Source of the DNA: Penelope pileata
Taxonomy: Eukaryota; Chordata; Aves; Galliformes; Cracidae
Reading direction: 5' to 3'
Length of the DNA stretch: 64,000 nucleotides
NCBI GenBank assembly: GCA_013396635.1
Contig: WBMW01000793.1
Location: forward strand, 244,084 to 308,083
Made by a program: the position numbers and the translations under genes. Shown here piece after piece: positions 50,773 through 63,166 of the stretch. Under the pieces are notes generated by a model that did no database searches, was not told the DNA's origin, and saw only the letters and a program-made list of their open reading frames with translations. Position 1 is the stretch's first letter; each line of letters begins with the position of its first letter.

Positions 50773-52635
50773 TTCCCTTTGGGGAGTCACAACAAAGTTT
50801 ATTTGCATTATAAATATACTGTTGATATGTCACATTATACTACCATCATGAGAAAAAGATTACATATGGAGTCACAGCCTAGCTTAATTTCACATGAAAG
50901 AAAAATTATATTAAGTTACTATTGCCAGATTCTAAAGGGAATGACATTTGACAAGGAAAACATTCATACTTCTTAGATACAATCACTAAATTTTGTTCTT
51001 TCAGTGGTGATGTCTATTGCATCCTTTAATGAGCAATCTGTCCCTCTTAAAGAGTAATCCTTGCTGACCTTTCTTCATATCTTCCTCCTGATCTTTTGGT
51101 GTGTCTTGACTGGAGGAAAATGTTATGTTTTCACTCTAAAATAGCCAACTACTAGTGGAGAGCGGGTAGGTGTAATAGATGTGACTAATCCATTTTGAAA
51201 TAAAAGGTGTTTGTTGTCTCCATGGATTTATTGGCAATAACTAATAAATCAGGCTAGCAAGGACTAGGTTGATTTATAAATTAGCTTCTTGTTCTCCACT
51301 CGTGAAGATGAAGTATTAGAGTAAATGTAATTTCTTTTTTACAGTCACACACTAGATTGTCTGGTTTTTGGCTTTCATTCTCTGAGTGTTATATGCATAT
51401 AAACAATATCCTGCTTCAGGATGAACCACAACTGAAGTACCACTGTACCTAAAAACATTGTTAATTACACAGAAAATTGATATGGAAAAGATCCTTTGAC
51501 AATATTTACACCAAAATGTCTTCTTTACCTTTTGAAAAATGAAGTGATCAACATACTTTCATCAAGCACTCAAAATTCAGAATTTTCAACCCTTTCTCAT
51601 CATTTATAAATGTCATTTATTTTTGATGACTGGAATTCTCAGTAGGCTCTGAGCTGCTTGACATGTTTTGATAACTCAAAAACAAAGTCAAAATCTCAGC
51701 AATGTGAAAACAAGCATGATTGTTTATTTTCCCAAATGACCCTACTGGAATTCTCTCCCCAAATTAAAAACATTGTAATATGTAGTGATAAGTTTCACAT
51801 GTCCCTAGTTTTGAGGGATATCATTGATTTCAATCCTTAGCTACTATGTTCTCCCTAAATTCCATGTTTTCCCTCTTCTATATTCTATATTCACTGACAG
51901 GTTGGGAAGAGGACAAAACAGAATGAAAGCAAAGAAGAAAATTACAGCGAAGGGATAGATGAGTGCTGTCTAACCGTCTGTCTCCTGAAATCTTCAGATG
52001 GTGACTAGATGCCTACAGATAAGACATTTTTTAATCATGAAATTAGAGAACTCCCTAGGTGAAATGACATGGAGTGAGTCATACGTAGATAGACCAGATC
52101 ATCTAAGAAAATCTTCAGTATTTTGAATATACATCCCTTCGAATTCAGGTAATAATTTTTTTCCAAAGACAAGATCTTCCTAAATCAGTTTTTTCAGTGG
52201 GAAAAGGAGCTTTAGGAAACCTACATGACATTTTTAAAATAACTAAATATTAGGGTTGACCTAGGACAACTTGATGGGAGACACTGACTTGAAATTATGG
52301 CTCCACTGAGCCCAAGCAGGAATTTGAATTCAGGGGGCTAAGTTACCACCCAGTGTGTCAATGGGAAAATTGCCAGTGTAAAACTGGAGAAAATTATATG
52401 AGATATTTAGCCTCAGGAAGCAAAATAGAAAAGATATTCTAGTTCCTGGTTCCCACCTCCCCTCCCAAAGAAAAAGAAATAAAAGAGATGAGCCAAATGA
52501 AGAGTGACATCAGATTTACTAGTCTGTCTCAGTACAAGATATGTGTGAGGCAAGAAGCTGTTTTTTCTTCTAATACATAAAATCAATAACAGAGGGAGTG
52601 AGAAATTGCACAGATTGAACAAAATGAAGATAATT

Positions 52636-52790
52636 AGTGAGTTCACAGAGTCACAGAATAGTTGGGCTTGGAAGGAACCCCTGGAGGTCCTCATGTCCAA
52701 CTCTTACTCAAGCAGGGTCACCTACCACAGCTTCCCAGGAAAACGTCCATATGGTTCCATCTCACAGAAGCATCCAAGGACATATTCTAC
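52636..52790 (-). mobile_element. Old CR1 LINE 3' fragment
   Basis: The plus strand reads 'cacagagtcacagaatagttgggcttggaaggaacccctggaggtcctcatgtccaactcttactcaagcagggtcacctaccacagcttcccagga'. This follows the antisense CR1 3' end in order (tail, 'ttggaagggacctctggaggtcatctggtccaac', 'ctcaagcagggtcacctagagcaggttgcccagga'). Past 52740 the match weakens and is lost before about 52800. No frame survives. Confidence 0.85.
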
Positions 52791-53885
52791 TCTTCAAGAA
52801 AAGCATGAAGTGTCATCACTCCTCATCAAAATTCAGTAGTGATGCTATGAGACCTTTCTTCTAGGTATAAACTCTCATCCAGCTCTCTGAGCGCTGTCCT
52901 TTCTCACATAACCATGGATCTTCCAGCAGGAATTACTTGACATGTGGGTAGCTAATAAACCCACAGTCGTTATGAGAGTCAGGGCAGAGCATAATTCTAA
53001 TTACAGGAAACAGGAGGAAGAGGGGGGAACTTTCGGAGTGTTTTATTGTAATTTAAGTAGGCTTCTAAGATATGAGAAGCCAGCAATATTGTCAGAGGTT
53101 ACAAGGAGTTTTCATGCAATTGCAAATTCATATTTCTCCGTCCTAACACACAATCCGGGAGAAGGGCAGCCAGAGGTAAGTGGCAGAACCAGGAGGAGGA
53201 AGAGAGCTATTAGCTGGCTCTGGTTTGTCTCTCCGTCTTATCAGATCATAACTTCACAGTAGCAGCTTCCACAGCAAACTCCTTGTAGCCCTTCCAGATT
53301 AACTTTCAAGCCTGCCTCTCTAGCAATGGGAAATTTCAGACACACAAGATCAGCTAACAAGGCAGGGCAGAAGTTCGTTTGGCTGCAATGGCCTCTGTGG
53401 GATCTCTCCATGCCACAGCTTAATTTCCTTTACATCTAAGCCCTACCGATTCCCCAGTGAGATGAAGTAGGTTAATTTGTCATTAACTATTAAAAAATCT
53501 CAACAAAGAACAAGACTGTGAATGTTTGATGGGCATCTACGTGTGTCTTTTCTAATTGACTAAGATTCCCTCTGCTGGATATGTATATCAGACTTTTATA
53601 AAATCAATTGCTACCCAACTATTCCATGCTGGTAGTCATCCCAATTAATGCCGTTGAGTAAGCTGAAGTAATTTGGAATACAACATGGCATAATGGATCA
53701 CAATTGCTCTGCTGAGTTTATTCCAGTTTTATATCTACTTATTGAACTACAAAAGAAATCTGTCCGCTGGTAAGTTTGAATTATTATTTTATTTCTTTTT
53801 GCTTGTCAACCAGCTTTTCCAACGTTTTAGCTGATATTTCCTGTTTTAATCCATCTGGGGTACAATTGATTTTTTTTCCTTGCAG

Positions 53886-54006
53886 TTCCCAGGGCAGAGT
53901 GAAGAAAATGGGCATCAACTTAGATAGTCTCTGCCAGGAAACGTGTAATAATGCTGTCATTCTTAAGAAAACTCTGCAGCAGCAGGCTCAGACAGCTATG
54001 AAGTAG
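53886..54006 (+). other. Exon-like segment: acceptor plus 39-codon frame to stop
   Basis: A pyrimidine-rich tract ending TTTTTTTTCCTTGCAG (to 53885) is followed by a frame that enters on the last base of a codon. It runs through residues such as VKKMGINLDSLCQETC to LQQQAQTAMK and a TAG stop at 54004-54006. The residues look plausibly helical and protein-like, but I do not recognise the family. There is no AATAAA within several hundred bases after the stop. A frame this short with a good acceptor is expected by chance several times in a 64-kb window, so this is only a candidate terminal exon. Confidence 0.15.
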
Positions 54007-56935
54007 AGCACATGCACGGATTTGTCAGCCTGCCTTACTCTTAAACAACATTAGCTTCTTTGTCAATTGTAAGAAAACAAGGGGGAAAACCCCTTGGAGG
54101 TGTGCCACACATTTATTTGTTCCTGAGCTCTTATAGTGATGTTGGCTACAACACAATCCTTTTTTTAGAAAAGAAAGGTGAGCATCTGTGCAACTTGTTC
54201 TGAAAAGTCAACAGACGTGTTTGAGAAATGCATTTTTTTGATGCATGTTGACTTGTGACATCCAAGGACAGGATGCTTGTGACCGCACACATCCGATGTT
54301 CATGACAGATCTTGAGTGCTGTTGCCTGTCCCCTCCAGCAAAGCTTCTGGTGTGAAGAAGTCATCCAGCATGGAAGTGTGTATGGGCCAGAGGTGCCCTG
54401 CCACTCTGACATGGAATGTTACAAACTCCAGTGATTAGATCAGCAGAGACATCCTTTCGCTTTTCTGCATCAATGTTAACAACTGTCTCTTTATTTAAAT
54501 CACTGATTTGGTATGACTGGTTCTTTCATGGACCCTTAACAAATATCAGGCCATCAAGAACCCACTGAGCAGCTGGAACAAAAAAAACCTCTGCCAGTCT
54601 CTCTTCCTTCACCTGTGCTTATGTAGAAAATCATCCTTCAGCATGACTACACAAGCAGCTTCCTTGGCCTACATTTTCCTTCAGCCAGAACCCAATAAAT
54701 GGGAGGAGTCTGGCCAAACCCATACAGTAGGCAAACCTTGCAGCAGCCATAAACACAGCATTGCAGGGCTGGCCAAAGCAGAGTAACTTGGTCATGCTCC
54801 CCCCACCAAGGGGTTGCCATTTACTGTCATTACAGTTAATACACGAGTGTCTTCACATCCAGCCTGCTAGCGCTCAAAGTGCTGATATGGGCATGGTGTA
54901 ACACAGCTGCTGCCAAGTATTAAATGTTACTGACACGGTAAAGTTACTGACTCCAAGTAAAGTTCTGCATGGTAGATTCTGTGCTTTTTTTTTCAGATTG
55001 TGTGTGAGTAACAAAGGTCAATGCTTAAAGATACCATTCAGGTGGCATCCCTACCAGTGTCAGAGACCCTGGGTCATCAAAGGGGCAAAGCAATGCCCTG
55101 ACAAATATGTGACACTGGGACATGGGCTGGTGGTGACTTTGAAACACACTGTACAGGTGTTTATAAGAGAGTGCAAACAGTCCAAACCCAGAAGCACACG
55201 AACAGCACCTGAGGAGCAGCATTTATACTGAGACGTGCATTCAGCCTATGCAAGTGCTTCGTGACGGACCATGGTATTTTTATTGCCTTTCCCCAGCAAG
55301 TGTGTGTTAAGAGGTTTGGCAGCTCCGTACGAGTTCTAAAATGTACAAACACATCTGTGTCAAAGCCTAATGAGAGAACGTCTCTGAGCCAGTCCAGTAA
55401 AACACCTGCAACCTGTGTGACTGTTTTATATTGCTTTCAGATAATCCCATACTGCCCTGTAATAGCTGCCTTACTGTTTAAGATGATGTTGTTGTAGCTC
55501 ATGGGGTACGAAAATGAGGACAGGTAATACTGCTGCTATAAGTTGTGATGGCAAAACACATTTCCCTTTAGAAATGAATGTCGCAAGTGGTGGATGAAAT
55601 CTGAGTGACGCACTTCCACATACACTAGCACATACTTTGCCCAAAATAGAACTACTCTGTTTTAAAGAAAATCTCAGCAAGGCAAGGGGGAGAAATACTC
55701 CTACCTTCTTCCTTTTTGGTTCATTAAGAAGGTCTGAGATTTCCCTACTATTCTGTTTGTTTCCAGAAATTCATCTTCTATGAAAGTCACGGGTAGCACT
55801 GAATGTCCACTTCCTGACTGCCTGTATGAAGGGAGATTTCTGTGCAGAGCCCTATTGGATCCCAACAAGAGGAGATGACTAATAAGATAAATGGATTTAA
55901 TAGCACACATAACTCAGATGGAGTATCTCTTTTGCTATTACTTCATTTACCGAGGCTTATTTGCTACAGATGTCACCAGCAAGAGTTCCCAGAGCTGCCA
56001 CATAAACATGTAAAGCAATTGAGGCCAATTGCCAATCTTCAGGCATAATTCAGATCCTCTCAAACCAAAGATGATCAGGAAGTGCTCCTGCTCCCTATTG
56101 CCCAGCCCCTCCTGGGCCTCACATTGTGTAGCTGTCACATACTCTGTGCCACCCCCTCAGGAGATGCTGTGGTGCTCCAGAACTCCCTCCCATCAGCTTC
56201 ACAGCCAGTCCTGGCCTCCATGTAGTAGATTAAAATAAATAAACATGCTAGAGAATTACCAACAAACTGAGGTTTAGAAAGACCATTAAAATCATCACAG
56301 AGCTAAGGAGATTTCCATAGCTTTGTTTAGAAAAAAGGAGTTGACAGTTGATTGATATTTAGCATCTAATTCTCCCCTATCTCTTGCTAACTCCCAGTGA
56401 GAGAATCTCACAGTATTTTGCATTTTTCCTCATTAATCTTATGTTTTTCCTAGGGTGAGTCCAGCTCTGTTCCCATCCAGCCTCGGGGCTGGAACTCTGG
56501 AAAATATCTCCTGAATCTTCAACAGGTATTTGTCTCCCTCATCGCAATTCTTACTCCTCTGCCTGTAGGAATCATCATTCATTAAAGATCAAGAGCAGTT
56601 TAATTCAAATATAGCTTTTATTTATAGCATTTTTTCCTCTGCTCTCCCTCCACATCTCCACTGCATTTTTCTCCGTATATTTAATTTTCACCAGCTGGAC
56701 TCTCCTCTCAAAAATAACTTTCCAGCACTGTAGCTCCATCAATGTCAGCAGTTATCCTTCATAGGGAGAATAAAGATCCTTATTTTATGCCTGTTTATCA
56801 CTTAACCAGTAAAACTTGAAGCTTATAGTTCCTGCAATCTTTCAAGCTTTCCTTAATAAGGAGTACTTACACTCATCACAAAAATGTAACCTTAGGATTA
56901 TACAAGAATTAAACTTTTTTTGTCTTTTCTTCCAG

Positions 56936-57171
56936 GTGTCTGTATGTCTGCAACAGGGAATGCTGCCAGCTCACAGGAGCTGCCTCTCCTCCACGAACTG
57001 CATACTGAGGCAAATTCCCAGCTTATTAAAAAATAGTTTTGTTATTTTGCCATCTTGTTTGTTTTGCAATTCCACTGTATTTTTACCCTTTTACCCTTCT
57101 CTCTTTCTATTTTGCCTCTGGCTTTTGGAAAAAAAAAAAGGAAACGGCAAAGGAAAAGAAAACGCAATAAA
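56936..57171 (+). other. Candidate terminal exon with acceptor, stop and poly(A) signal
   Basis: A strong acceptor tract (CTTTTTTTGTCTTTTCTTCC then AG at 56934-56935) is followed by a frame entering after one base of a codon. It begins VCMSATGNAASSQELPLLHE, continues to ANSQLIKK and ends at TAG (57034-57036). A canonical AATAAA lies at 57166-57171, about 130 bases after the stop. That is the right order for a 3'-terminal exon of a plus-strand transcript. I do not recognise the peptide, no upstream exon was found, and each component is common in AT-rich DNA. It could equally be a non-coding RNA exon or chance. Confidence 0.2.
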
Positions 57172-60100
57172 TTCTTAAATATGGCTTCATTCTGGGCTTC
57201 CAAGTGTCACAGAAAAAGCCAGTGTCACTTGCAAACTTTCATAGGAATTGATAGGAACATTCCAAATTCAGATGCTGACTGACCAGTGGTGTTTGTATGA
57301 AGAAACTCAAAGTGGCTTCCAAAAAAATTAAAAAACCTTGAAGTGCAATATTCCGCTTTTCTTCAGCTTGTGATAAAAGTGCCTTAACTTAACTGTTGCT
57401 TAATTCTTTTCCAAAATAAATTAAATAAACGCTGGAATGGCTAAAACTTGAGTCATGTTGCCCCAGAATTTAATGTTATATGAGTACTCCACTCCAAAAT
57501 TTAGGTTAGTTGTTGTAGATTAGTTTTACTGAGTGATTCCTGAGAAACCTTCTCACTTTTTATTTTTATTAATTTGTTTTCCTTTCTTACGTATTTCCTT
57601 CAGCTTACAACTTTGAGGATGTTTTTCTAGGTTTTCAAAGTAAAATGCAGTTACGTTTCAATCCAGGAAATTAATCCTCCAAAATAAAGGAAAATGTGGT
57701 GGTCTGTGGATTAGTTCATGAAGATCTTGAGTTTACTATGGCAACTCTCTATATTTTTAATTATACTCCACTCTTAAAATTTTGAAGAAAAGGATTAGCA
57801 TACAGAGAGAAGAATACCTTATATAATTTCTTCTTTGAATGCTATAAAAATTGTAAAATTTATTTATTTTTCCTAATATGCACTTGTGAAAAAATTGAGA
57901 AACTGTGATGTTTGATCATGAATCACTAAAATGGCGCCCAGACTTCCTGCTCCAACACAACAGACAGTTGCGTAGTTGTTTGCAACCTCGTCTTAATTGA
58001 ATTTTGCAATGTAGTTTCACAACACCACTTTCTACCACTTAGCTTTTAAGAATTCAGTTTCTTACTATTTAAAAATCCCAATTAGGCTTCTGAGAGGAGA
58101 CTTTCAGTTCTCCCCACTTTTAGCTTTTCCCAATCTTTCACCATCCGACATCTCCTCTGTGCCTCAGGCTAAGCTCTCTGAGCAGCACATCCACGGATGT
58201 TGTTGGAGTTACGGGAGTTGCACCTCCCAGCCATAACACATTCTTATCCCTTTACATCATGAAGCGAACTGACGGCCTGATTCAATCATTGACAGTCTCT
58301 GGTGTCTCTTCGTTGCGCAATGGTTATGGTTTTAAAATGGTCTCCACCAACGTTCCCGTGTTTTTCCTGCTCTGCCATAGCAGAGCCACCAAGGTCCCTG
58401 TTTGTCACCTGGTGAGCAGCACTGTTTTGGTAAACTTTTCAACATTTGATGTGCTATGAGCCAAACTGTTGGAAGACCTCGTTCTGTCTTACTGGCCTGA
58501 GCAGACTCAGCGTAGGGCTGGGAATACCGGGAATACAAGTGTTTATGAAAGGAAGAAAAGCGAAAAAAGGTTTTACTGGGAAGTATGATGTCACCCAGAT
58601 CACAGTCTATTTCTGGAACTAAGCTGTGAAACCCATGATACATTTTGACACATAAATGTTGCCAAGTAAAACTGATAATATATAATTGTTTAATACGGTC
58701 ACAGCCAACTGTTTTCCAGATAAGGAGCTGAACTCTTCTATGCAATATAACATTTGTGGAACATTGCACCTAGTTGGTTCCATGCTTTCATTGGCTCTGG
58801 GATTACCTCCTATCATATTTAAATAAAAAGACAAGATTATTGGGTACCATAAGAACAATGGATTGCTTAATGGTCTTACAGCACTTATCTTAAGTCAATA
58901 TAAAAGTTTTGAGTTTCTAGGGCTACGTCAAGGGCAGTGAAACAAGGACTGCATTCAGTGAATTAGTCATTTGTTTATTTTTTAATGCACATTTAAGTAT
59001 CTTATTTTGGGTCTCAGATATACATAGATGATTGAGTTAAATACAGATTAATTTACCAAAAAAAAAAAATTGTGCTTGTCTGAGAAACAGAATCTAGTAG
59101 AAAATATTATTATGTTATTATGTGCAATTTGTTCTAGATAAAAGTAATGATCAAACAACTTCCTTGTCTCTTTGCCATGGTGCAAATTTCCCTGTGATAG
59201 AGGTCTATTCTGTATAGAATTCTTCATCCAAGCTTTGTTCCTAGAAGCTTGACAGGAATCCATAATATAATTACAGTTATTAGGGGTAAGTAATACAAGA
59301 AAAGAAGAGATACTATAGAAGTACAGATATGGAAAGGAAGAGATAGGTTCTGATATGAAACAGAGAGAGACTGTAGCCGAGAAATGTATGAAAACTGCTC
59401 AAAGGGGTTCAGGACACAGACACAAAGAGAAGAGGCCAGGTCCCAAGGTGTCCAAGGAACAAGTAGGGGATTGCAGGGGGAAGCCTGGGCTCGAAAAGCC
59501 ACTTCAGAGTTTCAGAGAACCAGAATTCCTAGGCTATTCTGGATATTAGAGTCCTATGAACTTCCCATGTTAAGTCTCACAATGTCTTTACTTCCATCTT
59601 TCCAGTCAGATGGTTTTAACTATAAGGTCATAAAACCTTACAGTGTTTCATGTTTTAAATCAATGCTTTCTAATCCTTAACTTCTGAAATTTGTGATTAA
59701 AACGGAAAAAAATTAATTTCCTTGTGGATCTGAAATGGAATGCTATGGCCAGTTTGCTCCCTTGTAGAAAGAAAAATAAGTTGAGTGTTTCCTTCAAACA
59801 CAAAATAAGATCTCCTTAGTGCTGACCCTTCCCTTTCCCAGTGCAAGAACAGAGTGAGTGATTTTGGCCTCAACCACAGTGCCCTTCTGACTTTTATGGT
59901 GTCTGAAGGTCCATTAACAATTCAGCTCAGAGTAATTTGTGCTGGTGCTGTTCCCATTTCCTTGAAAGCAGTTTCTCTGCGATGACATGAAGGCAGCAGT
60001 GTGGAAGTGATGCTGTTATCACTGGATTGGAGCGTGGGGGTCACTGGAGGCTGGGCCTCCATGGCCATGCCACTGATGTGCCTGCACCGAGCTCCCCTGG

Positions 60101-63000
60101 CTATGCTGGCTTTGCCAGCTGCTCGCTTGGCTTCCAACACTAGCTTGCCATGCCCAGCTACCTTTAATGCACAACCTTACTGCTGTGGAAAGTGATCTGA
60201 GCTTCATCAGACTGCATTGCATGTAGTTAAGGAAAGGACATATAAGAAAAAGCCACTTATTCCTCCTTATTGTATGCAGACCTTATTAGAGGGAGAAGGG
60301 GATGGCTGTTTGGCCAGCTTAGAAATAAAAAGAAATAGATATATTTCTTGCTGGAGGAGGTTTGGTGGCACTCAACACAGCCAATGTTGCAATGTAGAGA
60401 TGGAAAATCTGTGTTTATATCCTGAATATCAACTCTTTATTCCAGCTGTGGGAATCCTAACATTTGTGAAAACAGGTGGTTATTCGCTGCAGTGCTCACA
60501 GAAGGACTCTCCTCCCTACAAGAACCTCAGTTTGCAGTCAGAAGGCTGTTTGTACATAAATAACTGATACGCATTTTTGAGATTCCTAATGTCTGTGAAG
60601 CTTCAATTACCCAGTAAATGACCAAGAAAAACCCAAAAAAACAAAAAACCAAAGAAGAGTATCATGTGACCGATTCATTTAAGAAGTCATATGGCCCCTC
60701 AACACTTGAGGATCTGTATGTAGCTGGCCCTACTATGCTTGTTTTCCTCTCATTATTAATGTCTGTACAGATGGGGACCTTAGAAATGAAAAGATGAAAC
60801 GTCTTGTGACAGCCAAGCAGGGAATCTGGGCCTGAGTCATGGATAAAGCTCACATTTCCTGAGGAATAAGTACTCTAAGCCATTTCTAGGTGACAGAGGA
60901 ATGAGGCAAGGAAAAGCCTAACAGGCTGCAGCAATCAGAGATCAGGAAAACATCTGAAGGACTGGCATATAGGTACCCTGAGCCTGGCTCACTGCGTGAT
61001 GAAATGATTCCCATCAGCAGCAGTGTCACAAACAGAACACATGAGGGCATTTCTGCCATTCCTCAGCCCTCAGCAATCTGCTCGCTTCGGTATTCCGTGA
61101 GAGCCCCACCTCTCTCTGAAGCACTTGAAAAGTTCACAAAAATCAGCAGGAATTAGAGTTGGTCTCTTTCCCTTGTGAGCACACAAGGTGTTGGGGAAAT
61201 TAATAAATAAATCAGGAAGAAAATGGTTGGAAAAAAAAAAAAGCAGACTCAAACACCAGTGCTTACTCCCCCATCTCCTGAGGTGCCTCATGGTCAGCAT
61301 AGAAGCCAGCGCTCAGGATGCACCTGTAGGGTGGTGGCAATCACTGCTGTAGGTCTCCAGGGTGGGATTTGTCTTGGATGGAGAAAGCACCTGTTGTGGC
61401 CTTGGCTGCCCTGCCTGACGTGGCTCTCCTCCGTCTCCACATCCAGCCTGCTTCTGCACCAAGAGCCAATCCCACCGTGTGTGCCCATAGCCTGAAAAAG
61501 CAGGTGGAGGCCACAGGCAGGGAAAAGAGAGAAAAAGCATTGGCAACTGGAGTTGTGGGGCTAAACATCTTAAAAACAATAAACTAATTATTGTTGCCAC
61601 TAGTTGCCATGGGATAGCCCCAAGCACTGATTCCTTCAGCACAGCAGCACAGAGCCAAGCCACACGTTGGTGGAGGCATTGCCCAATTCTCACCCACAGC
61701 CTGGATGAGAACCTCTTCCTTGGTGTGTTGGGGCAAGCTCCAGTGCTTTGTCCCAAAGGCATCAGCAGCTGAGCACAGGTTTCTCTTCCACAGGAGCATG
61801 GTGCTCACACTGCTTTCTTGTGGCTATGAATGGCAATGGGGAAAATAATTTGATAAGTCTGCAGAATGTTTTTATTGTCATGTCAACAAAATATTTTCTG
61901 CCTCCACAGACCGTGGAAGCACTTAGCATGCAGCATCCTTCCAGTTTTGGAAAACACTTGAAAACCACTGACAGAATCTCACTATTCCTTTTTTTAGCTG
62001 CATAATGAAAAAGCAAACAAGAAATACGCTGATTCCCAAAATGAGCTAATTTTTTTTTTCTGAAGCAATTTAATTTTTTAGCTTTGATCTGATACCAGAA
62101 CCCAGAGGACCTACTTGCTATTTCTAAATAATGAGTCTAATGTTTATGCTCTGAGCCTGAACTTTTCTGGTTTTGGAAAAAATGTGACTTTACATAAAAG
62201 TCCTTTGATTAAGAGATCTGCAGTCAGAGGAGTTTTCGATACAATAATGAAAAGGCCTTTCAGATCGCTAACTCGAACACTGCTCAGCACGATATTACTC
62301 AAGAAGGGGAAAAGCCGACAGAACAATCACACTATTAGTCTTTGCTTTGCCAAGTGTTGTGTTAGTCATATTCCTGGTAAAATCTCCCAGAAGTGCCTAA
62401 GAGAAGCCTTACACAGCACGGAGTGATGCATGCCTGATAAACGCACTCTGACCTGGGTGGTCTGTCACTCTGGCTCTCTCTTTTAGTTTTTTCTAACCCC
62501 ATTTCATTGAGGCTTTAGGAGGTGATTGTTACAGAGGGAAAGTGCCTGGAGGAGAAACAGAGGCTATTTCCTCCTGCTGTGGTCCACATTCCCCTGCAGC
62601 AGGGATGCCTATCTGCTGCTGCAGGCTCTTCTTCTGAGCAAGATCGCAGCACAAAACACGGCACTCCCTCGCTTGCACAGTGAGGAGCCATTCATGGCCT
62701 CATCTGAACGTGCAAGCATTGGGCAAAAGGGCCGTTGTGCACCCAGTCTCTTCCTGGGCATCAGGAGCACCCAGCACCTGGGCTCATCTCAGCTCCAGCT
62801 GCTGCCATGGCTCAGAAGGTGACCTCTCGCCTCGGTCCCCACTCTCCTGGACATGGGATGGAAAGAGTGACTTTCACTCCCGTTAAGTAGGTTGCAGTTT
62901 TGAAGCTGGATGCCTGTGTTATTTATGCAGAACTGACACGTCTCTTTGTCCTGAGCCATGTGGCCCAGATTCCAGCCCTTGTATCTACAAAACATTACTC

Positions 63001-63060
63001 ATGTGCGCGCTTCTCTTTCAAGTCCTTGATTCCAATGGGATTACTCACATGCGCGCACAT
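63001..63060. repeat. 10-bp inverted repeat with CpG-rich arms and nested direct repeat
   Basis: ATGTGCGCGC at 63001-63010 is exactly reverse-complemented by GCGCGCACAT at 63051-63060, with 40 bases between. ATTACTC directly precedes the left arm (62994-63000) and recurs at 63040-63046 just before the right part, so direct and inverted symmetry are combined. The arms bring several CpGs into a CpG-poor region, followed by ACCGCG at 63061. TGCGCGCA-type sequences resemble, without matching exactly, NRF1-type GC-rich sites. Confidence 0.8.
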
Positions 63061-63103
63061 ACCGCGACTGTGTGCCTGATCGCTGCTCACGTCTCTGCAG
63101 AGC

Positions 63104-63166
63104 AGGGGTAAATCCTGCTGCTTTCAGCTGATTTACACCAGTATGACAGAGATAAAAATCTGAAAC
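63104..63166 (+). repeat. Palindromic repeat relic (CTGATTTACACCAGTATGACAGAG)
   Basis: The stretch GCTGATTTACACCAGTATGA followed by CAGAGATAAAAATCTG closely follows the arm wording 'ctgatttacaccagtgtaactgagatcagaatctggccc' that I recall from sauropsid hairpin repeats. The upstream GGGGTAAATCCTGCTG (63105-63120) could be the remains of the opposite arm. No coding capacity. Confidence 0.5.

Larger units (their letters stand above)
32301..52635. other. Long block with no recognised gene or young repeat
   Basis: About 20 kb without a recognisable exon or recent transposon. It contains palindromic relics (36361, 37010 and 50724), poly-T and poly-A tracts (35168 and 36282), A13 at 45978-45990 and the homeodomain-motif cluster at 42.4-44.5 kb. 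Open frames over 90 codons (for example 33654-34130 plus and 41262-41623 minus) have no family resemblance. The lack of young insertions together with motif-rich AT-rich stretches would fit regulatory DNA, but only comparison with other genomes could show that. Confidence 0.5.

Noticed and set aside
54998..55231. 77-codon cysteine-containing frame after a TTTTTTTTTCAG acceptor-like site
   Set aside because: No recognised cysteine pattern or family, and an overlapping minus-strand frame of similar length. Not stronger than chance.
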